NCBI GenBank assembly: GCA_013400975.1
Contig: WBMZ01014047.1
Span: forward strand, 26,289 to 90,288
Origin: Atrichornis clamosus
Taxonomy: Eukaryota > Chordata > Aves > Passeriformes > Menuridae
Direction of reading: 5' to 3'
Length of the DNA: 64,000 nucleotides
Part shown: positions 24,775 to 36,759 of the stretch, piece after piece
How positions within the stretch are numbered: position 1 is the stretch's first letter
Layout: every line of letters starts with the position of its first letter
Made by a program: the position numbers and the translations under genes
Notes under the pieces: generated by a model
Told to the model about the DNA's origin: nothing
Seen by the model: only the letters and a program-made list of their open reading frames with translations
The model's database searches: none

Positions 24775-26150
24775 AGAGAAATGTAGGCAATACTTAGAAT
24801 CACTGCTTTTCCTGCTCATTACAAGTCAATACAAAATTTGCTTTCAGCAGTCAACATTGCAGGTAAGTAAAAATTAATTATGGTGTTTTTAAACTAGACC
24901 TTTAAACTTCCAAACGAATCAGAATAATTAATAGCTCAATTAGAAAGATGCTGCTCTTTGGAATGGCTGAAAAACTGGACTTTCTGGGAAAAAGTCTGTT
25001 GGAGATTATGAGAATTTCCATTAGTTCCAGCACTCAGAAATGATTGCCAGTCCAAAAGACACAGCTTGGAAAACAAATCTAGAAAGTGTCAGAACCTGTT
25101 CAAACATTTCAGAGTAATATTTGTACTAATATTTTTTTTAATTTAAGGAACTGAAATAATTTTAAGGAAAAATGTTCTTCTAGCACAGCAGCAAGTCATT
25201 GGTGGCGTTTGTGCATAGTAGCTGTTCTGCACGCTGCATGAAGAGTTAACCTGAGTTCTTCCTCAGAGTATTTCACTTAATCAATTGCATATCTTGCACA
25301 TGGCTAACTTGTAACATACACAGAGGTTATAAAAATTGAGTAGATAGCAAATCTTTCAGCCAAGTTGAGAGGGTTGGAGAGCTGACTACATCTTGGGTGT
25401 TTCAATACGGTTCATATCTCTGGTATGTTTAACATTACTGTACACTTAGCTTTTCAATGCATTTCCCAGTATTTCTTTTGTGTTCCCTGATGAATAAAAA
25501 ATTAATCCCGGAATTCTGTAGGACAGAATCATATTTTGGCTTGTACAGTTTGTTGCAGCACAAAGAATCACTGCAAATCCCAGAGTCCCAGCACTACTAA
25601 TAACTAACTGATAACCTGAACAGAGCCTCATTCTGTGACCACAAGCTACAGAAGAAGCTAGAATTCATAAAGTCAGTCTGCAATAATTCAACCACTGTGG
25701 CAGTTTTGGTGTTATTTCACAGTGCAGTTGTTTTTCAATTCAAAATGACAGATAAATTTAAGAAGTATATCTTCATAATAACTAACTTTCATAAAGTCTA
25801 TAAGTAATGCTGAACCTGGCAATACAGTCAACTGAATTTAAAAAGTATATATTCTGTAATCACACTGGGCTTGAGGGCTGAAATGGCCACATTATAACTT
25901 TTAAAATAATCAAGTCTTGAATACACAACTGATCAACTGTGTGAGAACACACTGCTTTATCATACACCCTTAAACTGGAATAATGTGGCAAGGGTATGAG
26001 CCACCACATTGCCTATGCCCATTTTTAGACATGTTTGTGCTCACATCTCTTAATTCTAATAATCATGATCTGTTAGCTTTATTTTTTCAGTTTTCAAATG
26101 TAGTCACTTCCTATAATTTAAGAATTCTGAATTGGTAGGTTTGCAACCCT
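24775..26150. other. FBXL13 intron sequence, no feature recognised
   Basis: AT-rich unique DNA with only short open frames. Confidence 0.35.
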
Positions 26151-26154
26151 CTCT

Positions 26155-26490
26155 CTCTCCTCATCCCCCTGTGCTGCTGAGGGGAGGAGACAGAGAATTT
26201 AGGAGCGAAGATGAGTCCAGGAAGAAGGGAGGAGTGAGGTGAAGGTGTTTGTAAGATTTGGGTTTATTTCTCATTACCTTCCTCTGATTTGATTGGTAAT
26301 GAATTCAATTAATTTTTTTCCTCTAAGTCAAGTCTGTTTTGCCTGTGACAGTAACTGGTGACTGATCTCTCCCTGCCCTTATCTTGAGCCACAAGCCTCT
26401 CATTACATTTTCTCTGTCCTGTCCAGCTGAGGTGGCAAAGCAGCTTTGGTGGGTACCTGGAGCCCAGGGTCAACCCACCACACAAGTTTG
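26155..26490 (+). mobile_element. Endogenous retrovirus LTR, second copy
   Basis: The shared core from about 26240 to 26485 carries the same ordered landmarks as the copy at 165-420, including CTCTGATTTGATTGGTAAT, AACTGGTGACTGAT, CTGTCCAGCTGAGG and a GGGTCAACCCACCACA end. The upstream 26155-26235 is purine-rich and differs from the other copy, so a different subfamily or a rearranged 5' part is likely. No retroviral genes adjoin it. It sits in an FBXL13 intron in antisense orientation. Confidence 0.7.
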
Positions 26491-26494
26491 GATG

Positions 26495-27560
26495 TGTTGA
26501 AACTTTGTTCATGCTGAAACTTTTACAATTGTCTGGAAAGGCAATAAAATAAGTGCAGAGTTCTACAATACCTTTATAACGGCTTAAAAAGTTTTGTTAG
26601 GATAATTCAGCAATTCTTTAGCAGTAGAAGCAGTAGACACGTGCAAACACACAGCCCATGATTAGGCTGACAGACTGGAAAACCCAGCCTGCTAAATGTT
26701 AATCCAGAAAATGCAGGCTGTCCCACCTGCCCAGTGGAACTACCAACATGATACTCCAGCACTTTTCAGTGCTCCTACAGGCAGTATTAACAGATTTTTA
26801 CACAACATCAACAGGCACAAAAAGTGTTTTTGTTTCACATTAAAGAAGAATCCCTAAAATTTCTCATGATGTCAGAAACATTAAGATGAACAGCAATTCC
26901 AACTTCTTTGTATTTTCTATAGTTCTGTTCATTTTAAAATATTTGTAGGTTTTGCTTTCCCTCTTCTCTCTCACCCTTGACTCATCACCATGCCTCAAAA
27001 CAGGGATCAAGTGTGCAGCTTTGAAACTCCTTTCATTTGTCTTTGTTTTTATTGATCCACAGCACACCTTAAGTGGAAAAGTAGTTTTCACATAAAATAT
27101 ATTCTTCCTCTATACCATACACTACAATGTGTTCTTGGTAATTGTAAAAAATTGGGAGTCTTATTTGTATCTTAGTACTAGACAGTTATAAAGTATTATT
27201 CAATATTCACAAAATTAAATAATATCCAAGTTTTAATAGAATTGTGACAATGGAATTGTCTTTGGTTATCATGTTCATCTTGTTCATAGCCACATTCCAG
27301 CACTAAAATATGCCAAGGCTATCAAGTGATACTACATCTATAGTTATTTTTTTTGCTTGAACAAGACTAATAGTGAATTTTTGAAAATGTGATGCAGAAA
27401 CAAAAAGCTGTATGTATAAAATATTTTTCAAAATATTAAGATACCTATACTAACATTCTAAGAATTTGTTTTTAAAACTGAAAGATGTGTTAACAGGACT
27501 TATCACAAGCATGATTAACTTTACTACCATCCCTTTGCAATGGTTACAGAAATCTGATGT
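26495..27560. other. FBXL13 intron sequence, no feature recognised
   Basis: AT-rich. The minus frame at 26864-27091 has no recognisable product. Confidence 0.35.
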
Positions 27561-27570
27561 GATCTAGTAC

Positions 27571-27733
27571 CTTATGCAGTCTGCCGTATTCAGTCCAAGA
27601 ATATGCTTCAATGGGGAAATCATCTTAAGACTGTAACCTGTAACCTTCTGGCAATCAGCCACATGAATGTGCCTGATGTATGGGCAATATTTACTCATCA
27701 ACTTGACACTTAAATCAGTAATTTGGTGATTTC
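27571..27733 (-). pseudogene. FBXL13: FBXL13 LRR exon, best preserved
   Basis: The acceptor ATATTTCAACAG ends at 27734 and the donor is ATAAG|GTACTA at 27571/27570; 163 nt. The open frame reads NHQITDLSVKLMSKYCPYIR, then HIHVADCQKVTGYSLKM, then ISPLKHILGLNTADCIR. It contains two leucine-rich repeats with the CxK/R-x-T cysteine pattern typical of FBXL proteins. The phases at both ends agree with the neighbouring exons at 27.9 and 24.7 kb. The exon is undamaged apart from conservative changes. This is the strongest anchor for the FBXL13 assignment. Confidence 0.92.
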
Positions 27734-27888
27734 CTGTTGAAATATTTAAGACATGAGTTACACATGTGACGTACATTAAGGGCATGATCCAAATATCTAC
27801 TGAAATCAGCTGAAAGATTTACTTCAAGTTATCTGAATGAATTGTAAAAACACATCTTCCTAATAATTTTTTTAATTAATACACTAAA

Positions 27889-28002
27889 CTTCAATGATGC
27901 CCTTGAAAAGTTTACATCATGCAAGGGCTTTAAAATTTCAGAAAGTCTTGGAGAGTCAAGAAAAACAGCAGACATTATCTGTCGGCATTTTTCAACCAGA
28001 GT
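27889..28002 (-). pseudogene. FBXL13: FBXL13 LRR exon, frameshift and stop
   Basis: The acceptor TTTTCTCTTCAAAG ends at 28003. The first part reads TLVEKCRQIMSAVFLDSP, then RLSE, a good family match (LVEKC and VFLDSP). The frame then slips by one. The alternative frame gives NFKALA, a TGA at 27917-27919, then CKLFKGIIE, matching the family block FKALA-x-CKL with the stop replacing one residue. The expected end, GAAG followed by TTTAG, lacks a GT donor in phase with the next exon. The opening two thirds are convincing; the rest shows clear decay. Confidence 0.85.
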
Positions 28003-28209
28003 CTTTGAAGAGAAAAGGTGAAATAAAACATTCATATCCTTGTTCTGTCATGTAAAAAACATTCTCCATATAATACCAAAATTTTACAATTTCAAACAAA
28101 TGCTTTTAATCCATTTAACAGTAACTTCTAGAAAGAGAGCAGTATATAAACCACTGAAATTCTCCATATAATTATTATGTTTGGGAACAGAAGGAAAAGA
28201 AGTAAGTAC

Positions 28210-28285
28210 CTGAAGAATGAGGTATGGTAGACGCTCAAGACAGTGATCTAGTTGGCAATCACTTTTGCAGAAGCCTGGAAGTTCT
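28210..28285 (-). pseudogene. FBXL13: FBXL13 LRR exon remnant, frame broken
   Basis: A donor-like CTTCAG|GTACTTAC ends the segment at 28210/28209. Pieces in different frames resemble one family stretch: PGFCK (family QGFR), then VIAN followed by TAG (family IAN), then ERLPYLILQ (family NDMPTLTD...). At least two frame changes are needed. It lies between the 35.8 and 27.9 kb exons, as expected. No clear acceptor remains. Confidence 0.55.
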
Positions 28286-28289
28286 TTTT

Positions 28290-29575
28290 TGATGGGCAAA
28301 ATCAGTAGCAGAATGCTGTTCCCATATATTTGCTTTAATGCTGAAAAAAATGAAATGCTCTCATTTATAAACTGGAAGACCATAATTCAGCCATACCAGT
28401 GCAAAAAGTAAGAAAATACAACTGACATTTTCTGAAAGTGACTGCATGTGAGCAAGATTTATGAGCATAATTAGAAAATAGTTGTAAAAAATTGTTTTTG
28501 GGAGAACTTTTCCTCTTAAATTGATTCTAACTTCTTTAAAGTCTGTTGAGAGGCTAACCCAATTCCAACATCAAAAAGTTTCTCAAAAAGTACAGATTTA
28601 TGTTCAATTTCTTACTTAAATACATCTGTCTAAAAGAGTTAGCATTTTGCTGATTAGCAAATCTTGAATCCCATTGCAGCCATTTCTGAAGACATCAACT
28701 GAGATTTACACAAGAAATAAAATGCTTATGTCTTAGCAAGCCTAACAAAAACATCACAGGGAAAGCTTGAGATTCTTTCAATACTTTCAAATCACTGGTA
28801 CCTAGATGCTCACTAAAACAGGAATTGCATTAACCTCGCTAAAAGAAAAACAGATCCATGAGCTATATATATTATTCTGAAATTTGAACAACATAATCCA
28901 ACGGATCTGTTCAAAAAATATGTCTTCTAACCAAGCAAGAGTCAGGATCAACAATTTCTACAGCTGATACCATTTATGGATGTAACAATAAATGTAATTG
29001 CCACATTGTTCTACCTTTGTTTTCCCAAACTTATGATTTATTCACATATGGTAGATTCTGAAATTCAGTTTGTATGGCAGACACTGAAAATCAGTTTGAA
29101 GCAAGCTCTGAATGTCATAAAATATCTTCATTGTTTTTTCCAGATCCATAGTAAAATGTGTGTTAAATTCAGAGGGCTCACCAAGAAAGATCCCCTGCTA
29201 TCGCAATAACAGGGAGCTCTTTTACAGAATCCGTCCTGTAGGACCACATCAACAACTCCGCATGCTCTAACAGTGTGGTATTCAGTGAAATTACAAACGG
29301 ACAGATGGATCTGCCAATTCAGTTTATTCCTTTTATCGCTCCAGGGAGACAATCCTTCAACTGCTTAAATTCAATAGATGTCAGTTGGATATATGAACTC
29401 TTGGGCATATGAAGTACTTCCTTTGACATATAAGATGCTGTGTAAAGTAAAGGACAGTTTCCTTTCAGCTTCATGTTCTACAGACAACATGGATGTGAAT
29501 CATTTCTCCCCATGAAGTAGTCCCCCCAATATTTGCATGCAGGTACCTCACGGTTTCCCAGAGATTTGAAGTTGT
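28290..29575. other. FBXL13 intron sequence, no feature recognised
   Basis: AT-rich. The open frames at 28976-29209 (+) and 29128-29352 (-) overlap on opposite strands and have no recognisable product. Confidence 0.35.
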
Positions 29576-29579
29576 ATAA

Positions 29580-29652
29580 TGTAATAGTTGACGGTTGAAC
29601 TCAGTGATCTTAGAGGTCTTTTACAACCTTAATGATTCTGTGATTCTATAAT
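29580..29652 (+). mobile_element. CR1 LINE 3' terminus
   Basis: A short plus-strand CR1 end: GTTGACGGTTGAACTCAGTG, ATCTTAGAGGTCTTTTACAACC, then the terminal octamer repeats ATGATTCTGTGATTCTATAA. It is heavily 5'-truncated. Confidence 0.85.
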
Positions 29653-29654
29653 AA

Positions 29655-32600
29655 CACTGTGCAGCTCAGGCTGCAGCCTTGCTCTACCCCAGGAACTCAT
29701 TCGCAAAACATCCATAGAAAAATGTAGTCTGGCATGTCCTCCTTGGAAATAAGGCCTGTGGAGAGAAGAATCCAAAGGAGGAAACATAATATAAAGTGTA
29801 CTGGGAGGGATTCTTGCTGTGCCCCGCCTCTCCAGCTGCTGCAGAAGCCTGATTTGCGCAGTTACCTTGCTTAAGGGGAACAGCAGTGTAAGACAGGCTT
29901 TGCTAAGGGTGTGATTGTCGTCCGACAGCAGACAGGAGATGATAGTCACAGAAAAGCAAGCCAGAAGCTGCGCTGATCACCCATCACATGCCAGTTTGGT
30001 AGCAATGCGCCAGGAGATGCTTCCAGTTCTTGCACTTTCAGCCTCCAGCATTGGTAGCACATCCAACTGCTCCTCACTACTTACCAGTGGAAATAAGAAT
30101 CAAGCCTGCTTTACTTCTGTCTTGCATTGAGTGAGAAGATTCACACCTTGGGTTTCCAGCTCTTCTTTTTGCAAACTTAACGTTTGGGTTCTTTCTGCAC
30201 ATGAGATTTTTTTCATGGAGTAACTGACTTTAAGTTATAATCAAGGCAGACTGTCTTTTCTTTTCTGGCAGAATATCCCATCTTTTAACTTATGTTCAGT
30301 TTGGTTTACTCTATTTTCAGGCTGAAGTGCCCTTTTAAACAGATTATTTGTAAATTGTTTTAAATATTTTGAGGTTAAATGTCTTGCCTCTCCTTCTTAA
30401 GGCACTGTGGCACTCTTTGCACTTTTTCCTTTGTGCAGAGGGGTGCCAGCACTAGAGGGGAACTGGCTCCATGTCTGTCAAAAGTGTTCTTAGATTTTAA
30501 AGTGTTTGTGCAGATCTCACACACTGGCACTTTTAGCACTGTGAATGCAAATAATCTGGTGCTCAGGACAAGTGTAGCATGTTTGTTTTTCCTCCAGTGG
30601 GTCTGTAAGAGACTGCAAAATGACCAAATGAAAATGCTACCATCAAAATAAATAGAGGAAATATTTTACTGGTAATGCATAGTGATATAAATCCCATCAA
30701 GTCCCATCCCTGTGACAGCTGGCTGTGTTCAAAGTGAGGTCTGATGTGGTGCAGCTGTGTAACCCTGGATCAGGCTTCTCTAGGAACAGCTATACTGTAA
30801 GAAACAGACGAAGAAGGGAAAAGAGCAAACTCTTGTGAGGCTGCAGGGAAGGCTGCAGAAAAGGATTATATGGCAAGAACCATCTCATAACCTGGTCAGG
30901 GCACGTAGAGCCTTTTGGTGCACTCCAGGCTCACACTTCACTTCCAGCTGAGATGTGTCTGTTGGACAAAAGGACACTGTGACTTTGGGAATGTGGTTGG
31001 TGTGGGTAACACATCAATGAGGATCTGCAGAGTACTGCAGATCTCACCCATCAGCGTGGACAGGTTGGATTTGCCCACCCCAAAGGATCGCAAAACAACC
31101 AGTACCAGTGTAGGGCTACTATGGCAAAAGCAGTCAATCCTCTTTTCACTGGTAGTGATCAACACAAGGTAAAATGTCAGCAGGGAAAGATGTGTGCTGG
31201 TTCTCAGGAGGGAATATGAAATTCAGTTGTCCAAAATCGAGTTTTGTACTCACTAATGATATATGTAACTTGGGACAATATAATCCTATCTCCTTTCCTC
31301 AGTCCAAAACCTTCAATATGTATGAAAGGGATTAAACCTCATTGTAAATATCATGCAAGCAGCTGCCCGAGGGAGGTGTTGGGAAATCTCTGTCTCTGCT
31401 GGTAAGGAAACACCAATTGCTTTAACGTGGCATGATCAATTCATTCAAGCAAGAGTTTACCTAACCCTGCAACAGGCCTCCTCCTCGTTGGCTCTCAAGC
31501 AGCACAGCAACAGAGTAATTATGAGTCCTGGGATCTCTGTATTGCAAAGAGCAACAAAGATCCCAAGACAGGTCAGACCTGAAAAAGTCTGAATCACCTC
31601 TGGAGACCTCTCTCCCTCTTTAATTGTTATATAGATAAATTAATTTTCTAGGCACTACCTTAGATCAGATGCCTAAAATAAAGTGAAATTCTCATTCTCA
31701 AAAGGAGAGATAGTAGGTAGCAGGTAATCTGATCAAACTCAGCAGTCCTGAGGGACAGAAATAGCATGCTTGTTTCTGGAATTCAGTAAGGATTGCATAA
31801 TGTTAACTGCAGTCTAAAGGCCTTTTAATATCTGTCTGGAAAAACACTGTTTGCTTAATATAGTTATCTGACACCACAAATAAGCAGAAATTTAGCGTTT
31901 TCCTCCATGCAAGCCAAACCAAATTAGACTGAAGCAGTTAATAATAATACCCCTACACACATTGTTTTAAAATTCTTTTTCATTTGAACTCTTTTTTAAC
32001 TTGAAACTGGATTATGGATCTCAGGCATCAGGTTGAAAAAGTTCCAGTGTGAAACACGCATTCCGATAAGAGTAAATAAAATTAGTCAACATTTAGATGC
32101 TACTGCAATTGTATGTATTTCTCTTATTTTCCTTTATTTCTAGAACAATAAAATCTTAATCTTAAATTTCTTTTGTAAAGCCCCTATGGATTATCTATGA
32201 AACTTCAGGCACTCTTGAAAATAAGAAATATGAAATTTTGTTCACATTTTAGTAAAACAGTTGCTTTCTCAACTCACTCGGAATTTCAATGTTTAATAGA
32301 TTGCCTCAAGAGTGAACCGTTTGGCCTGAGAATCAATGTTAGGATACGTATGGAGTTTAATACTGCATTCTTTGTCCAGATGAGTAAAATCCCACTTAAA
32401 CCTTATCTTTCAAACCAATTGTGAGGGAAAATATTTTGAAGGTTGAGTTTTAGATCCTACAAAATTCTGCAAAACAGACTTTTCCTGCATACTCAGTAAA
32501 GCCATTCTATAAATGCATTATTTTTCTAGCATGTACAGATCAGAACTGAATGCAAAGATAAATTATAAATATAAATAAATTAAGATAAACAAGTAAAATG

Positions 32601-35600
32601 TAATTCCTTGTCTCCAGGAGTTTTCAATCTAACATGTAAATGACTGACTTGGATTTTTTTCTGGATTGTACACTAGTGTACTGTGATCTGACATGAAAGA
32701 ACATCAAAACAAACATGGAACAAAACACAGCTAAAAATCTGTCCCCATAGATTCAGAAAATAATTGCAGAAAAATGATGAAATGCTTGTAAGAGTATCAA
32801 AGTTCATTTAATTTAATGATTTTATAGTTTCTTAATTATGAAGAATAGGAATACACAGAATTTTTATTCAGGTTTTGGCTTATTTGCTACACATACACTA
32901 CTCTAAAATTCTGTCTTTCTCCCAGAACCAATTGTATTTGTGGAATCCACCCTGCAAGGCAGAATGCTGTCTGCAGCACAGAAGGGATTTTGAAGAAACA
33001 CTATTCTATGATTCCAGTATAGGCCATACACTGTGAGTGTAGAAATTTGAAAATCATTAATCAGAATTGGGGAAGTACTCTCTGGGGCACAAGAGACTAG
33101 CTTTTTTTTGTATCCTGTCTTTGTCAAGAATCATAAAATGAATTCTCACATCTTTTCAGATGTTTGGCACATTACATTGACGGCTTGCCTCCATGTGTTA
33201 TTTTTCTGTTAATTTTCCACTGTCCAAAAAAAAGCTTATATTAATTTGCATTTTTCTAAAAATAAATAACAGTGCATGTGTAACTTATGGTATTCTTCAG
33301 TTACACAAGTTTGTACTCAGGAAATGTAAACAATCATCCTCTTCTTCAATAAATAAAGAACAGAGCTCAGATTTGCTCCCCAAGTGATGGCCCCTTTTTT
33401 GTTGCTTGATATGTCTGAAGAAGCCAGAATTTACCAAAATGAGAATTCTCCCAATGAAGCCAGAGCAGGGGAAACACAGATGATGAAAACTGGTGAAGCC
33501 TACATGTAGGCTTCTCTGACATCCCCACAAATGCTGCAGGATGTCAAGAAATGAAAGGGACAAATTTATTTTTCCAAGTAGTTTGTGTTCTCTTGTCCAG
33601 CTGTTGTAAACTACAGCAAGTGACAGACTGCTCCAACACAATTTGGGCATGACATGCAATTGCTTTATACCCTCAGGTCTTTTCAATTTTGTGTCTAATA
33701 GCAGAAAATTTTCCATCTATGCTGTTCAGCTTCAGGATCAGGACAAAGAGATCTTATGCTTTCTAGGTGGGGCTCTGAGAATGTCCGTGGTGTAAGAGGG
33801 TACCTTTTGAGCAAGACACAAGAGAATCTCTATATTTTTATGAAATATGTTGAAACATTGAAGAACATATTTGCCACCTGTGTCATATGGATACAGTCTT
33901 AATTACTACTATTTTATGTAAAATTCCTCCAAGCCTGGAATTTATCCAATATTATCACCATGTATGAACATAACAGTCAAAAGGAAGACTGCCTTGTTTC
34001 ATGACAGACTAGAAAATGTCTGCTTAATTCCCAGTTTTCTGCCTAACTGTGTTTTAACAAGCTATTTGAATGCTGTGGTCCTCAAGTTGCCACCCACAAA
34101 ATCCTTAACATAATCACTCCTTTAACAGATGGGCTTCCAAAGTAAACGCTCAAATCTTGCAGAAGCAGCCACAATAGAAGAACTCACATAAAAAGAACTG
34201 TAATGTTAAAATAGAAGAAAAAACCAAGAAACATGAAAAAAAAACAGGAAAAAGACACATTCTATAGAATATATATTCTGTTCTATAGAATATTTTTAGC
34301 ATAATTTAAATGTTTATACTATAGATTCCCTACATTTTTCCAACTAATTCTGAAATGTTAGCCTTACAATAGTTCCCTTTAGTTTAGTCCATCCAGTGAG
34401 AGGGGGAAAAAAAACCTTATTAAAATGCTTTCTATAACTGTTGTGCAATTTGATGCTCTTTTTGGTTTTAACTATTTACTTAAGTACTTGGTCATAATCA
34501 TTAAGCACTGTTCCAGAATCATGGGGAAACCCAAAATGGAGGAAGCAGTGGAATTCCTTTCAGAGGTCTCAAATACACTGGCAAGCAGACCCACTTTCCT
34601 CTGGAAGGGGAGGATTGTGGTTTTCCCAGTTTGATGACGATCACTTTTCTCCGAGTACTGTTAGATCATGCTTTCTAGAGGCAGGTCCCTACAGCTCACA
34701 ATGACACTTCTAAACAAGCAGGAATGATGCTTTTGGAAAACAGAACCGATTTCTGGCATTTTGAAAAAGTAACTCAGAGGTAGGTAGTTCTTAACTTTCC
34801 TCTAACTTTAGCCCTCATTTAAAATTTCACACTGTCACTGCATAACAATCTCAGCGTGATTCTCACGAACAAGAAACAGACACTCAGTAAAGAGCAATCA
34901 GGACAAGACTGTTGCCCCATCTGCCTCATCCTTGATTCTGTAAAGGTTTTATTAGATGGAAAGTTAACCTGTTGTACTCCTCAGACTCTCTTTATCATTT
35001 CACATGTATTTTGTTATATGGAGACTCTTCTCAGTGTATAAATATATAAGTCTTTATTTAAACATTTGGAGACTTTCATTGTCTTACAATTTGGCATTTC
35101 ATATTACTTTTGAAGTATGTTTCAAGATACAGTATCTATTTGAAAGTCTCTAAATTAGTACTGCATTCTAAAACCTTGATTTTCTCTATAAGTTTAGTAG
35201 GATACTACAATAATCCAAAACATAACTATTTTTAGATTGCAGTTATAAGTACCAATTCAATTTATATATTAAATCAATGTAAGATAGTAACAAAAGTTCA
35301 CTTTTTAAGTAATGTTCTTCTCAGGAAATCAACTCTAAATTTGTTTGGTTTTTTTTCTTCCAGTACAGAGTGGCTTTTATTTTTTTGATATCTTAGTAAA
35401 AACTGCATTTTTAAAGCTGCAGATTTAAAACTCCAACTAATCGTGACATACAATTAGTCTATTTATGGCTACAAAAAGCAAGCCTTGTTCTCATTATGCA
35501 GTAAGTACTGGCTGTTTATAGATCTGACAGTTTATTGGAAGTGATCCAAACCTATAGTGCTATTATTTCTTAGTAAAACTTAAACAGCTGTAGTCATGTA

Positions 35601-35720
35601 ATTCAAAACCCTGGAAGCTGCTGCAGTGCTCGCTCAGCTTCAGTATACCATGAATGCAGGATGCAGCCAGTCTTATAAAGGATCCTCTGCTTCACATTAT
35701 GAAAGAAAGACGTGAACTAC
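29655..35720. other. FBXL13 intron sequence, no exon recognised
   Basis: About 29655-30080 and 30900-31180 are less AT-rich than the surroundings and carry open frames on both strands (for example 29629-29949 minus, 106 codons, and 30938-31165 minus, 75 codons). I recognise no protein in them. Small palindromic TTCTATAGAATA units occur at 34258-34297. The rest is unique AT-rich DNA. Confidence 0.4.
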
Positions 35721-35724
35721 AAAC

Positions 35725-35852
35725 CTGAATGCAACCTGAAATTTCCAAACAGATGAGCCTGTGACAGCCTCTTCCAGAGCCCAGGTATGGTAAACCTTTG
35801 TGAATTTTCTGCAGTGAGCTAAACTCAGATACTGTAAACTGGGGAAGATTTG
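35725..35852 (-). pseudogene. FBXL13: FBXL13 LRR exon with a 4-nt deletion
   Basis: The 5' part reads FPSLQYLSLAHCRKFT, matching the family stretch LQ-LSLAYCR-FTDKG. The frame then breaks. The downstream frame gives KGLPYLGSGRGCHRLI, then CLEISGCIQ, matching KGLQYLNLGNGCHKLIYLDLSGCTQ. Aligning TTCACAAAGG with a TTCACAGACAAAGG-like ancestor implies loss of about four bases. The donor is ATTCAG|GTTTGT at 35725/35724. The acceptor is uncertain: a T-rich tract ends in GCAAATC without AG, and an alternative CCCCAG sits 13 bp inside. Confidence 0.85.
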
Positions 35853-36640
35853 CAAAAAACCCACAAAAAACAACAGAGAGCAATTTGTTACAAGGGCATG
35901 ATGCAGAATCAAAAGAACCATAAAATAGTTACAGTATTCTGAAAATTACTGTAAAGGTGTTCATTATGAAATAAAATATGAAGTTTGAAAGTCCCTTCTG
36001 CTGCACTTTTTCCTCTGCTCTTTGTATTGCAAATTACTGAATTATCTACAAGATACTTCATCATATGAAACCAGTAACATTTTAAAGTTATCTCAAGCAA
36101 AGGCAAAAGCATACTTTTTAAGTAATTGGAACTTTTTTGTGTATACTTTGCAAGTATGACTTTTCAGTGTAAGTTTGCTGGACTGCCTTTGATTTTACAA
36201 GCAGTGCCTGCTGGAAATGAAAACCAGAGCACTATCAAAGGACATTAAAAGCATAAATGTGCAGTAAAGCTTCTTAAGTAATATAGTTATTTAAAAGAGT
36301 ATTATTAAAAGAATCTGAAAAATTGGAAGAGTTACAAAAAGGAATTATCCAAAAGTGAGTCATGCAATTTTAGGTTTTGATCTGTTCTTTTGTAAAACAT
36401 TTCTTTATACTAAATATTAGTTAAGTGAAAGCAAACTGTGTAAGTGGAAAATGTTAATGAACAGCACTCTGAAAAAGCAAGAAATCTATACTCTGAAATT
36501 ACTTAAATTTCCATCTGCAGGTTTATATCATTCTGAAAACTATTCATTTGACTGAACCACATTTCTAACTGGAATAAATAACAATTACCACAAGCACCAC
36601 AAATGAAAGCATACAGAAAATCAAAACCTAGAATTGGGAC

Positions 36641-36679
36641 CTTCTGCTGCGGTAGACATTTAGTTGTAGTCACGCAGTT
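36641..36679 (-). pseudogene. FBXL13: Possible small FBXL13 exon remnant
   Basis: The acceptor GCTGACTTGCAG ends at 36680. The following 39 nt encode NCVTTTKCLPQQK, which I compare with the family piece N-TTITN-TMRLLPR. The following GTCCCA is a poor donor. The position between the 38.5 and 35.8 kb segments is correct. The evidence is slight. Confidence 0.35.
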
Positions 36680-36759
36680 CTGCAAGTCAGCAAAATTAGG
36701 CATTTTGAAGAAAGATGGGAACTCCCACTGAGGAGCTGACTGCTTAAGGAGGGGCATAC

